64,000 bases of DNA, taken from Desulfovibrio sp. Lineage in GTDB: Bacteria > Desulfobacterota > Desulfovibrionia > Desulfovibrionales > Desulfovibrionaceae. A program made the translations under genes and the position numbers. Below the pieces are notes generated by a model, which was given only the letters and a program-made list of their open reading frames with translations, had not been told where the DNA came from and searched no databases. Within the stretch, counting starts at the first letter, position 1; every line of letters begins with the position of its first letter. Location of the stretch: the NCBI GenBank assembly GCA_017450275.1, contig JAFSVD010000067.1, positions 1-64,000 on the forward strand, read 5' to 3'. Of the stretch, positions 19,016 to 27,570 are shown in pieces.

Positions 19016-19906
19016 TCAGAAAAGATGTTTGAGGGATTCGGGAATCCAGGAGGATTCTTGGGGCTTTTCGTTGATTTCTTCAGGCTGCACAGCGATTTGG
19101 CTCACACTCGTCTGTGGTGTTTCGGGCGATGTGTTGGCGCTCATATTGGTGTGCTCGGGAGTCTTTGCGGGGAGAGAGCGACGGCTCAGGAGAAGGGGTG
19201 GCTCAGGATCGAGAATGCCCTTCATATATTCGGAAAGCGTGACAAAGCGTTCGCAGCCAGCTCGTTTTAAGTCCTCGACAATGCGCGGCAGGTCGTCAAC
19301 CGTCCGCTCATGGATGTCGTGGAAGAGAAAGACGCCCCGAATTTCGCCGGGTTCATAGACATGGCCGCGCACAGAGGGGATTTTGCCATAATCTTGGGGC
19401 AAACGCTTCCAGTCGAGACTGTCCATGGACCACAATACCACATCCAGCCCAAAGGAGGCCGCGATATCGGTTGTGCGCTGGTCGTAGGAGCCATAGGGCG
19501 GGCGCAGATAGGTGGGAATAATGCCAAGCGCTGCTAAACTCTCATAGCCCTTGGTGATTTCTTCTTCGAGCTTGGCATTGGAGAGCTTCTTTAAATTTTT
19601 GTGGGAATAGGTATGGCTGGCGATTTCATGCCCCTCATTGGCCACACGAAGGGCGATGTCAGGATAATGGTTGACCATCTGCCCCAACATGAAGAAGGTC
19701 GCATGGATCTGGTATTCTTTGAGCATGTCGAGGAGTTTGGGGGTGTAGATGGAGGGACCGTCGTCGAAAGTGAGGGCGCAGAGATTTTCTTCCATCGCCA
19801 TATCCGTCATTTCCGTGCCGCCAATAACACGGGCATTGCTGGGACTTGGGATGAGAAGAAGACAAAGAAGAAGGGAGAGCAGAGGCCATGCATGGGTGTG
19901 GGACAT
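19016..19906 (-). CDS. Exported polysaccharide deacetylase (NodB-type)
   Basis: A 296-residue secreted deacetylase. Residues 1-25 form a signal peptide (hydrophobic LLSLLLCLLLIP followed by SNA). The NodB domain spans ~45-240: TFDDGPS with the catalytic and metal Asp, HTYSH with the metal His pair, RPPYG, and FLFHDIHERT near the end. The C-terminal ~55 residues are Pro/Ser/Thr-rich and look disordered. Likely acts on peptidoglycan or an exopolysaccharide in the periplasm. Gene order does not reveal the substrate, because it is alone and convergent to nspC. Confidence 0.93.
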   Translation of the reverse strand: MSHTHAWPLLSLLLCLLLIPSPSNARVIGGTEMTDMAMEENLCALTFDDGPSIYTPKLLDMLKEYQIHATFFMLGQMVNHYPDIALRVANEGHEIASHTYSHKNLKKLSNAKLEEEITKGYESLAALGIIPTYLRPPYGSYDQRTTDIAASFGLDVVLWSMDSLDWKRLPQDYGKIPSVRGHVYEPGEIRGVFLFHDIHERTVDDLPRIVEDLKRAGCERFVTLSEYMKGILDPEPPLLLSRRSLPAKTPEHTNMSANTSPETPQTSVSQIAVQPEEINEKPQESSWIPESLKHLF

Positions 19907-20067
19907 AGGTCACCTGTGGCAAAAAGATGGAGAAAAAAACGCTTGCAATTTTTCGGCAAGTTCGGTAGGAACAAGGCCATGCAACGCACGGTGAATGAAT
20001 GGAGTTTTCCTAGCATTCAAGCTCGGTGACTGCAAGAAAAAAATTGAGAAAAGATCAAAGATTTTTC

Positions 20068-20096
20068 TTGACAAGCATTGAGCAAGTGCGTATACC
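20068..20096 (+). promoter_or_regulatory. Sigma-70 promoter of the tRNA-Val/tRNA-Asp unit
   Basis: TTGACA (20068-20073), a 17-nt spacer, then TATACC (20091-20096), about 27 nt before the mature 5' end of tRNA-Val. Near-consensus. Confidence 0.8.
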
Positions 20097-20122
20097 TGTT
20101 GCTGTTCAGTGCAGGTATCGAC

Positions 20123-20198
20123 GGGCAGTTAGCTCAGTTGGTAGAGCATCGCCTTCACACGGCGGGGGTCGTAGGTTCAAGTCCTGTACTGCCCACCA
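20123..20198 (+). tRNA. tRNA-Val (CAC)
   Basis: A 76-nt cloverleaf including an encoded CCA. The acceptor GGGCAGT pairs with ACTGCCC, the D arm is AGCTCAGTTGGTAGAGC, and the T arm contains GGTTCAA. The anticodon loop TTCACAC gives anticodon CAC, reading GUG valine codons. tRNA-Asp follows 3 nt downstream in the same transcript. Confidence 0.95.
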
Positions 20199-20201
20199 AA
20201 C

Positions 20202-20279
<78 letters not shown>

Positions 20280-20290
20280 AAGAAAATAAT

Positions 20291-20328
20291 GCTGTAGAAT
20301 TGCATCACGTGGTTCTACAGCTTTTTTT
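20291..20328 (+). terminator. Terminator of the tRNA-Val/tRNA-Asp unit
   Basis: A stem GCTGTAGAA / TTCTACAGC followed by seven T residues, 12 nt after the first tRNA-Asp. Confidence 0.9.
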
Positions 20329-20333
20329 ACCCC

Positions 20334-20362
20334 TTGCATACCGTGCAAAGAAAGTGTATACA
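20334..20362 (+). promoter_or_regulatory. Promoter of second tRNA-Asp
   Basis: TTGCAT (20334-20339), 17-nt spacer, TATACA (20357-20362), 32 nt before the second tRNA-Asp. It lies just after the preceding terminator, so this tRNA is an independent unit. Confidence 0.7.
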
Positions 20363-20394
20363 GATTTCATTGACATGAGCCGCATTTTCCAAAC

Positions 20395-20472
<78 letters not shown>

Positions 20473-20485
20473 AAATTGTATAAAG

Positions 20486-20510
20486 AGCCCTCTTTGAGAG
20501 GGCTTTTTTT
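20486..20510 (+). terminator. Terminator after second tRNA-Asp
   Basis: AGCCCTC / GAGGGCT stem, loop TTTGA, followed by a run of T. Confidence 0.9.
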
Positions 20511-20959
20511 GTGCCTCCAATTCGTCGCGCTCTATAGCGTCTCTCCACGGTTCTGTTTATTCTGCTTGTGACCGTCATGGTGAAAATCCGCTCCTACGAA
20601 AGAGGAGCAAGTGCCTCTTTGCCAGGCTGCGTGGGATTTTTGTCATGTATTTGTACGAATGTTTTTGAAAATGAGTAGTAATTGCTTCTGAAGAAAAAAC
20701 AGCGAGGGAAAGAGGATAAAGGGAGTATATTCAGGGAAAAATGTACTTTTCGGTGTTTTTTGGAAAACGTTTAGCTTCGAAATTCGCAACGAGACAGCGA
20801 TTTTTTTAGAGAGACGGATCATCTGGATATGACCCTTTTCCGTACAATACCCCACACAATGATGAAGCGTGTTGTCGGATTGCGTTATGCGGTGCGACAG
20901 CCTTTTTGTCTTTGGCTGTGCCACTTGCATGTCTTGCCATGAAAGAGTACAGTTCTGTC
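20511..20959. other. Intergenic region with a possible structured RNA element
   Basis: Roughly 450 nt without a convincing gene. At about 20582-20640 an outer pairing AAAATCC / GGGATTTTT encloses two small stems (GCTCCT/AGGAGC and CCT/AGG) and ends in a T-run, so it could be a leader or a small RNA terminator. A 95-codon minus-strand frame here has no ribosome site and no protein-like features. The promoter of the sigma-54 activator should lie in the last 150 nt, but I cannot assign it. Confidence 0.3.
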
Positions 20960-22486
20960 ATGGCAAACCGCCGTATACTTTTTCTTATGCCCGCGCAAGC
21001 TGTGACAAGCGTCTTTCCTCCCTTACGAGACGCTGGCTATGAGGTGGGTATCGCCGAGAATTTGAAAGGTGCTCAGGTCTTTATCCGCAAGTCAGAGCCG
21101 TGTGTGATCTTTGCTCGCCCCCAGCTCCCAGGCTTTCGGATAGAAGACCTTCTTGCCGTTGCCCAAGCAGAGGAGCATTTTCCGCCTGTTGTTGTGGCCA
21201 CAGACGCTGGCAATGCCCAGGAAGCGGAACGATTGCTCAATATGGGCGCCAAGGACTATTGGCTTGAGCCGCTTGATCCCAACCGCATTCTCACCATGGT
21301 GCGGGAGCCGGGGAAAGCAGTCCCCATTCCTGCCAAAACCACCCTCGGAGGCCATAAGCCAAGCCTTGCGGACAATGAGGGGCCTCGCATCGTTGGGCGT
21401 CATACATCCATGATACGCGTCTTGGCGCTTGCCAAACAGGTGGCGCCGTCAAAGGCGACGGTTTTGATCATGGGGGAGAGCGGAACAGGCAAGGAAATGT
21501 TTGCCCGCTATCTGCACGCCATGAGCAAGCGCAGTGCAGGCCCATTTATTGCGGTCAACTGCGCGGCATTGCCTGAGCATTTGCTCGAAAGTGAACTCTT
21601 CGGCCATGAAAAAGGGGCCTTTACCGGAGCTATTGCGCGAAAATTGGGCAAGTTCGAATTGGCAAGCGGGGGCACGCTCCTGCTCGATGAAATTTCGGAA
21701 ATGGATCTGCCGCTGCAGGCAAAGCTTCTCCGTGTCCTTCAGGAGGGCGAAGTCGACCGCGTGGGTGGGGCTGAGACCGTGAAAGTCGATGTGCGTGTTT
21801 TGGCCACAACCAACCGCAATCTCGAAGACTGGGTGAAGCAAGGCAAGTTCCGGCAGGATTTGTATTTCCGCTTGAATGTCATTCCCTTGCGTTTGCCGGC
21901 TCTCCACGAACGCGGCAACGATGTCCTCGATTTGGCGCAATTTTTCGTGAATATGTATGTTCGCGAATATTCCCTTCCCCCTATGACGCTCTCCCAGCGT
22001 GCCATCGATTGGCTCAAAGCCTATGCCTTTCCGGGCAATGTCCGGGAACTCCAAAACCTCATGGAACGCGCCGTGCTCTTAGCCAATGGCCATCCCATTG
22101 AACCCTGCCATTTTCTCTTGGAAAACGCCGAATGGCCGCTTTTTGAAGAAGAGACCGTGGGCGACTCCGGTCAGGATCCTTCTGACTCTCCCTCCTTTGA
22201 ATCGACCTTGCGCGAGGCCAATCGTTTACCCAAGGATGAGCGGGTGGTTGAGCTCGAAGAGGAAGGTGCATCGACCAATCAGGCGCAAAAAGATCCTTCC
22301 GATCCCTTGGCTGCCTTTACAGGTCCTGTCATCCCGCTCCATGAGATGGAGCGGATCATGATCATTAAAGGGCTTCAGGTGACAAGCGGCAATCGCACCC
22401 AGGCTGCAGAAATGCTTGGGATCTCTGTGCGCACCCTTCGCAACAAGTTGAACGAATACCGCAGCATGGGCAAGCCAGTTGATTAA
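20960..22486 (+). CDS. Sigma-54-dependent activator with degenerate receiver domain (FlbD/FlrC-like)
   Basis: A 508-residue bacterial enhancer-binding protein. Residues 1-120 have the fold pattern of a receiver, but the phospho-acceptor Asp position reads ARPQLPG, the acidic pair after strand 1 is missing, and the conserved Lys is Glu (WLEPLD), so classical phosphorylation is not expected. The AAA+ domain is intact: GESGTGKE near 171, GAFTGA near 219 (sigma-54 contact), LLLDEISEMD, and the arginine finger region DLYFRLNV. The C-terminal Fis-type HTH has GNRTQAAEMLGISVRTLRNK. The start is uncertain; ATG 20960 gives the best receiver N-terminus, and an in-frame start at 20906 is possible. Dead-receiver activators of this type often control flagellar genes; no such genes are in view. 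Confidence 0.88.
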   Translation: MANRRILFLMPAQAVTSVFPPLRDAGYEVGIAENLKGAQVFIRKSEPCVIFARPQLPGFRIEDLLAVAQAEEHFPPVVVATDAGNAQEAERLLNMGAKDYWLEPLDPNRILTMVREPGKAVPIPAKTTLGGHKPSLADNEGPRIVGRHTSMIRVLALAKQVAPSKATVLIMGESGTGKEMFARYLHAMSKRSAGPFIAVNCAALPEHLLESELFGHEKGAFTGAIARKLGKFELASGGTLLLDEISEMDLPLQAKLLRVLQEGEVDRVGGAETVKVDVRVLATTNRNLEDWVKQGKFRQDLYFRLNVIPLRLPALHERGNDVLDLAQFFVNMYVREYSLPPMTLSQRAIDWLKAYAFPGNVRELQNLMERAVLLANGHPIEPCHFLLENAEWPLFEEETVGDSGQDPSDSPSFESTLREANRLPKDERVVELEEEGASTNQAQKDPSDPLAAFTGPVIPLHEMERIMIIKGLQVTSGNRTQAAEMLGISVRTLRNKLNEYRSMGKPVD

Positions 22487-22518
22487 TCTTCCTGCCAGTT
22501 TCTCCCTCCTCTTATTTC

Positions 22519-23778
22519 TCACCGATTTTCCTGCGATAGATACAGCATCTCTTCGAGGATGCCGAGCAAACTCCCGAGCAATCCGCCGCCATGGATGGGT
22601 GAGCCAAAAATAGCCTCTTGGCGGTTTGTGCGGTCTTTTTGCCTGATACCATGGGGCAAAACATGCCCAAGAACCGAGGTGATGCGGCTGGTGAGCAGGC
22701 TTTCTTCCGCAGCAGCGGCAAAGATCGGCAGTATCCGGGTAAAATGCTCGCGCACCTCGGCAAAATAGCTGAGTGCCTTGGGACTGGGTGGAATGGAGAG
22801 AAGGGTGACAATCGCGGCGTGCAAGGAGTTCAGCATAGCGCCGGGAATGCCGCTTGCCCAGCCGTAGAGCCAGGATGTGCGTTCAAAAAACAGATGGTGT
22901 TCGAGCGCAAGGGCTATGAGGGTCTTGATCACGTATCTTGCTTTGAGGAGTGGTTCGACAAAGGCATTGGATTCCCAGACACTGGGGGATTCCAAAATCC
23001 AGGCTGGCAAAATCGTCTGCGGAAGAGGAATCTGTGTCATCTGGGTCAGGATATGGGCGAGCAGATTATTGGCATCAGGGCTTTGTGGGGTCTCGAGATG
23101 GGAATAGCTCAAGACATAGCGTCCTTTGCCATACAGCCCTTCAACAACAAGGGCTTTGTCGCATAAAAAATTGGAAGAGAGATCCAGGCCGTATTCTGCG
23201 TGCCATAAGCTCACGATGCGTTCTGGAATAGAAGACAAGGGGAGATCGCCGAGCCAAAAGTCTTGGGCTTTCTCCTTGGCCTTGGCCAGCACATGCACCC
23301 GGGGATCCATTTCTTCGCGAAATTGTCCTGGCCACCATACCGGCAGAGCCAGGGTTTTTCCCTTGAGCGTGCTTGGGCAGAAATCGTTGTCTGTGACGTT
23401 TGCGAGCACATGGCCAGAGATCAAGTGTTGCAGGCGGTCTGGATAGGGTTTGCGCGACCAGGGGCACAGCGAGAGGGTTTCCTTGGCGTGCAGGGCAAGG
23501 CCTGCTCCGCCGCAAAAGCCCAGATAGCCCCCTCCTTGTTTGACAAAGTCTTGGATGGCGGTCATCCCCGCCCCTCCCAAGGCCTGGGCTTTTTGTCTGG
23601 CATTGCCCCCAGGAACCACAAGAAGCCGAACGCCTCCCTTGTCCAGGATACCCTGGGCGATTTCCCGACATTGTGTCAATCGACAATTGAGTCCTACGGC
23701 ATGCAGGGCTCGCCATGCCATAAGTCCCCAGATATGGGAGGCATCCCAGAGGATGCAGATTGGAGGCAGCGTGTGCAT
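22519..23778 (-). CDS. BPL_N-type glutamine-amidotransferase-like protein
   Basis: A 419-residue protein. The first ~220 residues resemble the N-terminal domain of eukaryotic biotin-protein ligase, a class-I glutamine-amidotransferase-like fold: ICILWDASHIWG at the start, LLVVPGGNARQK, and the nucleophile elbow GYLGFCGGAGLAL with Cys near residue 88. The rest is helical and unrecognised. The start ATG 23778 gives MHTLPPICILWD; a longer frame reaches into valS. No signal peptide is visible. It is divergent from valS, with only ~40 nt between starts, so the promoters overlap. Function unknown; the fold suggests binding or hydrolysis of a small amide or peptide. Confidence 0.82.
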   Translation of the reverse strand: MHTLPPICILWDASHIWGLMAWRALHAVGLNCRLTQCREIAQGILDKGGVRLLVVPGGNARQKAQALGGAGMTAIQDFVKQGGGYLGFCGGAGLALHAKETLSLCPWSRKPYPDRLQHLISGHVLANVTDNDFCPSTLKGKTLALPVWWPGQFREEMDPRVHVLAKAKEKAQDFWLGDLPLSSIPERIVSLWHAEYGLDLSSNFLCDKALVVEGLYGKGRYVLSYSHLETPQSPDANNLLAHILTQMTQIPLPQTILPAWILESPSVWESNAFVEPLLKARYVIKTLIALALEHHLFFERTSWLYGWASGIPGAMLNSLHAAIVTLLSIPPSPKALSYFAEVREHFTRILPIFAAAAEESLLTSRITSVLGHVLPHGIRQKDRTNRQEAIFGSPIHGGGLLGSLLGILEEMLYLSQENR

Positions 23779-23819
23779 GCTGTGTTGATACCGCCTTTGA
23801 TAGTTGGATGGAGAATTGT

Positions 23820-26489
23820 ATGCGAGATACCCTCTCGAGTGGCTATGAACCAAATCATGTAGAAGAACGCTGGCGCAAGCATTGGGAAGAGGATGCCAGC
23901 TTTACGCCCGATCCTGCAAGTCCCGGCGAGGGCTATGCGATTGTCATTCCTCCGCCAAACGTCACAGGCGCCCTTCATATCGGACATGCCTTGAATCTTA
24001 CGCTGATTGACGTTTTGTGTCGACACGCCCGCCAAAAGGGCAAGAACGTCCTTTGGATTCCCGGTACCGACCACGCGGGCATTGCCACCCAGAATGTTGT
24101 TGAGCGGGCGCTTGCCCGTGAGGGAAAAACGCGTCACGAGCTGGGGAGAGAGGCCTTTATTGAGCGGGTGTGGCAATGGCGTGAAGAATACGGGCATCGC
24201 ATTCTGGATCAGATCCGCTCCCTTGGCTGCTCGGTTGACTGGACACGGCTCCGTTTCACCATGGACGAAGGCCTCTCCAAAGCCGTGCGCAAGGTCTTTG
24301 TCTCTTTGTACAACGATGGGCTTATCTATAAAGGCGACTATATCATCAACTGGTGCTCCCGCTGTCATACGGCCTTGGCCGATGACGAGGTGGAACACGA
24401 AGATGAAGCAGGGCATTTGTGGCGTATCCGCTACCATATCGACCAAAGCGACGAAGAGCTGGTCGTGGCAACCACGCGTCCTGAGACCATTCCCGGCGAC
24501 ACAGCAGTCTGTGTGCATCCTGAAGACACGCGCTATCAGCATCTCATTGGCAAGCAGGCCATTGTGCCGATCCTTGGGCGCAAAGTGCCTATTATCGCCG
24601 ACAGCTATGTGGATCGGGAATTCGGCACTGGTGCGTTGAAGGTCACCCCCTGCCACGATCCCAACGACTGGATGCTCGGCAAACGCCACGATCTGGCCTT
24701 TATCCAAGTGATCGATGAAAACGGGATCATGAAGGAGGAATCTGGCTCCTATCACGGTCTCACCAAGGAAGCCTGCCGGAACAAGATTATCGAAGATATC
24801 GCAGCCCAAGGCGATCTTGTGGGCGAAGAAAAACTCCAGCATGCGGTGGGGCATTGCTATCGCTGCCACACCGTGGTCGAACCCCATGTCTCGACCCAGT
24901 GGTTTGTCAAAACAACCGCTCTCGCCAAGGAAGCCCGCGATGCGGTGCCAGACAAAACCCGCATTTTGCCCGAATCCTGGCGTAAAACCTACTACCATTG
25001 GCTTGATACGATACGCGATTGGTGCATAAGCCGTCAGATCTGGTGGGGGCATCGCATCCCTGCCTGGACGTGCGCGGATTGCGGAAAGCTTGTGGTGGCA
25101 GAACAGGATCCCACGGTGTGTCCTTCCTGCGGAAGCACCCATCTTCAGCAGGATGAAGACGTCCTAGACACCTGGTTTTCTTCCAGTCTTTGGCCCTTTT
25201 CCACCATGGGCTGGCCAGAGAAAACGCCTGAGCTTGCCAAATACTATCCGACAGCGGTCTTGGTGACGGGCTTTGACATTATTTTCTTCTGGGTTGCCCG
25301 CATGATGATGATGGCGCAGCACTGCATGCACGAAGTGCCCTTTAAGGATGTCTATCTCCATGCCTTGGTTCGGGATGCCCAGGGACGCAAGATGTCCAAA
25401 TCCACGGGCAATGTCATTGATCCCATTGTCATGATCGAAAAATACGGCTGCGATGCGCTCCGCTTTACCCTGACAGCCTTTGCGGCCATGGGGCGGGATA
25501 TCCGGCTTTCGGAAGACCGTATTGAAGGGTATCGGCATTTTGTCAACAAATTGTGGAATGCCGCCCGTTTTTCCATGATGAATATCGGTGAAACAGCGCC
25601 CAAGCCCTTTGATCTGGGAGCAGCCACGGGCTTGCACAATATTTGGATCCTCCATGCCTTGGAAGAGGTGAAAAAAGACGTCGATCAAGCGCTTGAAGAA
25701 TACCGCTTCAACGACGCAGCCCAGAGTTGCTACAAGTTTTTGTGGGGTTCTGTGTGCGACTGGTATCTGGAACTGGTCAAACCCGACATGCAGAAAGAGG
25801 GAGCGCCCAAAAATCAGGCGCAGTTTGTGCTGTGGACGGTTTTGCGGGAAATTTTGGTGCTGCTCCATCCCATCATGCCCTTTGTCACAGCGGAAATCTG
25901 GGATGCCTTGCCTGTGTGCGAGGGCTTTGAACACTATGAGCTCGCTAAGGCTCCCTATCCACCTTCTCGTCCTTCCTGCGTGCGTCCCAAAGAAGCAGCG
26001 CAAATGGACTTTTTGCAGCAGGTCATTGTTGCTGTGCGCACCATCAAGGCCGAGCTTTCGATCAGCCCTGGCAAGAAAGTGCGCCTTTTGCTGCAGCCGG
26101 CTGATGACGAGCAAGTGCAGCTCCTTGAGGACAATCGGGAACTCATTCTCACCGTTGCCCGTCTGGAGGCCTTGGAAATCGATCCGGGTGCCAAAGCCCC
26201 CAAAGCCTCGGCTTCAGCCGTTGTCTTGGGCTGCCAGATTGTGGTGCCGCTGAAGGGCACGGTCGATTTGGCTGGAGAGCTGGCCAGGCTGGATAAACAG
26301 CTCGCCAAACTTGAGAAGAATTTGATCGCTGTCAACAAGCATTTGGCGGACGAGAACTTTTTGAGCCGAGCGCAGCCAGAGGTGGTTGAGCGGGAACAAC
26401 GTCTTTCGACGGAGCTCTTGGACAATAAAGAAAAACTCACAGCCATGCGTGCTCGATTTGCTCAGGCTCTTGCAGAGGATGCGGAATAA
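23820..26489 (+). CDS. valS: Valyl-tRNA synthetase
   Basis: Class I synthetase charging tRNA-Val, 889 residues. PPPNVTGALHIGHAL near residues 42-56 carries the HIGH motif and KMSKSTGN near 522-529 the KMSKS loop. The large CP1 editing insertion (TTRPETIPGDTAV) lies between. A zinc-type pair CADCGK...CPSCGS is near 420-440, and the C-terminal coiled coil (LARLDKQLAKLEKNL) is typical of ValRS. The start ATG 23820 has GGAG six bases upstream; upstream in-frame starts lack this. A strong terminator follows immediately. Confidence 0.97.
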   Translation: MRDTLSSGYEPNHVEERWRKHWEEDASFTPDPASPGEGYAIVIPPPNVTGALHIGHALNLTLIDVLCRHARQKGKNVLWIPGTDHAGIATQNVVERALAREGKTRHELGREAFIERVWQWREEYGHRILDQIRSLGCSVDWTRLRFTMDEGLSKAVRKVFVSLYNDGLIYKGDYIINWCSRCHTALADDEVEHEDEAGHLWRIRYHIDQSDEELVVATTRPETIPGDTAVCVHPEDTRYQHLIGKQAIVPILGRKVPIIADSYVDREFGTGALKVTPCHDPNDWMLGKRHDLAFIQVIDENGIMKEESGSYHGLTKEACRNKIIEDIAAQGDLVGEEKLQHAVGHCYRCHTVVEPHVSTQWFVKTTALAKEARDAVPDKTRILPESWRKTYYHWLDTIRDWCISRQIWWGHRIPAWTCADCGKLVVAEQDPTVCPSCGSTHLQQDEDVLDTWFSSSLWPFSTMGWPEKTPELAKYYPTAVLVTGFDIIFFWVARMMMMAQHCMHEVPFKDVYLHALVRDAQGRKMSKSTGNVIDPIVMIEKYGCDALRFTLTAFAAMGRDIRLSEDRIEGYRHFVNKLWNAARFSMMNIGETAPKPFDLGAATGLHNIWILHALEEVKKDVDQALEEYRFNDAAQSCYKFLWGSVCDWYLELVKPDMQKEGAPKNQAQFVLWTVLREILVLLHPIMPFVTAEIWDALPVCEGFEHYELAKAPYPPSRPSCVRPKEAAQMDFLQQVIVAVRTIKAELSISPGKKVRLLLQPADDEQVQLLEDNRELILTVARLEALEIDPGAKAPKASASAVVLGCQIVVPLKGTVDLAGELARLDKQLAKLEKNLIAVNKHLADENFLSRAQPEVVEREQRLSTELLDNKEKLTAMRARFAQALAEDAE

Positions 26490-26492
26490 ATC

Positions 26493-26526
26493 AACGCCCC
26501 AAATACGCGTGTATTTGGGGCGTTTT
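26493..26526 (+). terminator. valS terminator
   Basis: A perfect 14-bp stem AACGCCCCAAATAC / GTATTTGGGGCGTT with loop GCGT, then T residues, 3 nt after the valS stop. Confidence 0.95.
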
Positions 26527-26545
26527 GGCTTTTTGGGAGGAACTT

Positions 26546-27415
26546 ATGTATTTTCCAGCAGCTGAAATCACAACAAATCCTCTCCTCCCATTTGTGGTGG
26601 CCTTGGGGATTTCCTTTTGTACTTCAATGGGTGGCGTATCCGGGGCTATCTTGCTCTTGCCCTTTCTCATGAGCGGGCTTGGCTACACCAATCCCAGTGT
26701 GAGCGCAACCAATCAGTTTTTTAATATCGTGGCCTGTCCCGGTGGGGTCTATCGGTATTATAAAGAAGGGCGCTTGTTGTGGCCGGTATCGGCGACGATC
26801 GCCTTGGGTACCTTGCCTGGTGTCTTTGTGGGCGCTTTGCTGCGGATTACGGTTTTGCCAGATCCTTCGGATTTTCGCCTTTTTGCAGGATGTGTTTTGC
26901 TCTATGTTGGCCTTCGCATGGTGCGAACGCTGCTTACGGAACAAGCCGTCAAAAAGCAGGAGAATCGACAGGCGAGCATCCGTATGGAAAAGGCAGACGG
27001 CGCAAAGATTGCCTTTACCTATGACCAGACCTTGTATACGGTTTCGAAACGATCGCTTATGCTGTTGAGCGCTGTTGTCGGGCTTGTTGGCGGTATCTAT
27101 GGTATAGGCGGCGGAGCCATGATGGCGCCGTTTTTGGTTTCCTTCTTTGGCCTTCCTGTTTATGTCGTGGCTGGAGCCACGCTGTTGGCAACAGCGATCA
27201 CCTCGTTGGGAGGCGTGTGTTTTTACACCCTCTTATCCACCGTCTATGAGGGTATTCAAACTGCCCCCGATTGGCGTATGGGGCTTTGTATTGGCTTTGG
27301 GGGTATGGTTGGGATGTATTTGGGGGCTCGATGCCAGAAATTTGTCCGGGCAGTTGTGATCAAATGGATGCTCGCCCTGATTTTGCTTGGCACAGCCATA
27401 AGGTATGTGTTGTAA
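26546..27415 (+). CDS. TauE/SafE-family sulfite/anion permease
   Basis: A polytopic inner-membrane protein of 289 residues with about eight hydrophobic segments. The TauE/SafE signature occurs as two glycine-rich repeats: GGVSGAILLLPFLMSGLG near the N-terminus and GLVGGIYGIGGGAMMAPFL in the second half. The family moves sulfite, sulfoacetate or other small organic anions; the substrate here is unknown. The start ATG 26546 has GGGAGGA directly upstream; a TTG at 26525 falls in the terminator hairpin and is rejected. It lies between valS and the malic enzyme gene, each apparently separate. Confidence 0.9.
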   Translation: MYFPAAEITTNPLLPFVVALGISFCTSMGGVSGAILLLPFLMSGLGYTNPSVSATNQFFNIVACPGGVYRYYKEGRLLWPVSATIALGTLPGVFVGALLRITVLPDPSDFRLFAGCVLLYVGLRMVRTLLTEQAVKKQENRQASIRMEKADGAKIAFTYDQTLYTVSKRSLMLLSAVVGLVGGIYGIGGGAMMAPFLVSFFGLPVYVVAGATLLATAITSLGGVCFYTLLSTVYEGIQTAPDWRMGLCIGFGGMVGMYLGARCQKFVRAVVIKWMLALILLGTAIRYVL

Positions 27416-27570
27416 AAGAAGTTCGTCGTCGAGCAGCTTTTTGCAAAAGATCCCTTCAGCCTCGAAGCTTTTGATGGGGGCGGCTTGTTTCCTTTGAGCC
27501 AGCAAATTTTCCACACTCCCCATCGGGTAAAAATCAATCTTTGAAACAATTGCCATGGGAGATCCAGTTT

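Noticed and set aside
20643..20930. 95-codon minus-strand frame upstream of the sigma-54 activator
   Set aside because: No ribosome site or recognisable motif; it overlaps the likely promoter region.
23694..25142. 482-codon minus-strand frame inside valS
   Set aside because: Antisense shadow of a conserved synthetase with all motifs intact.
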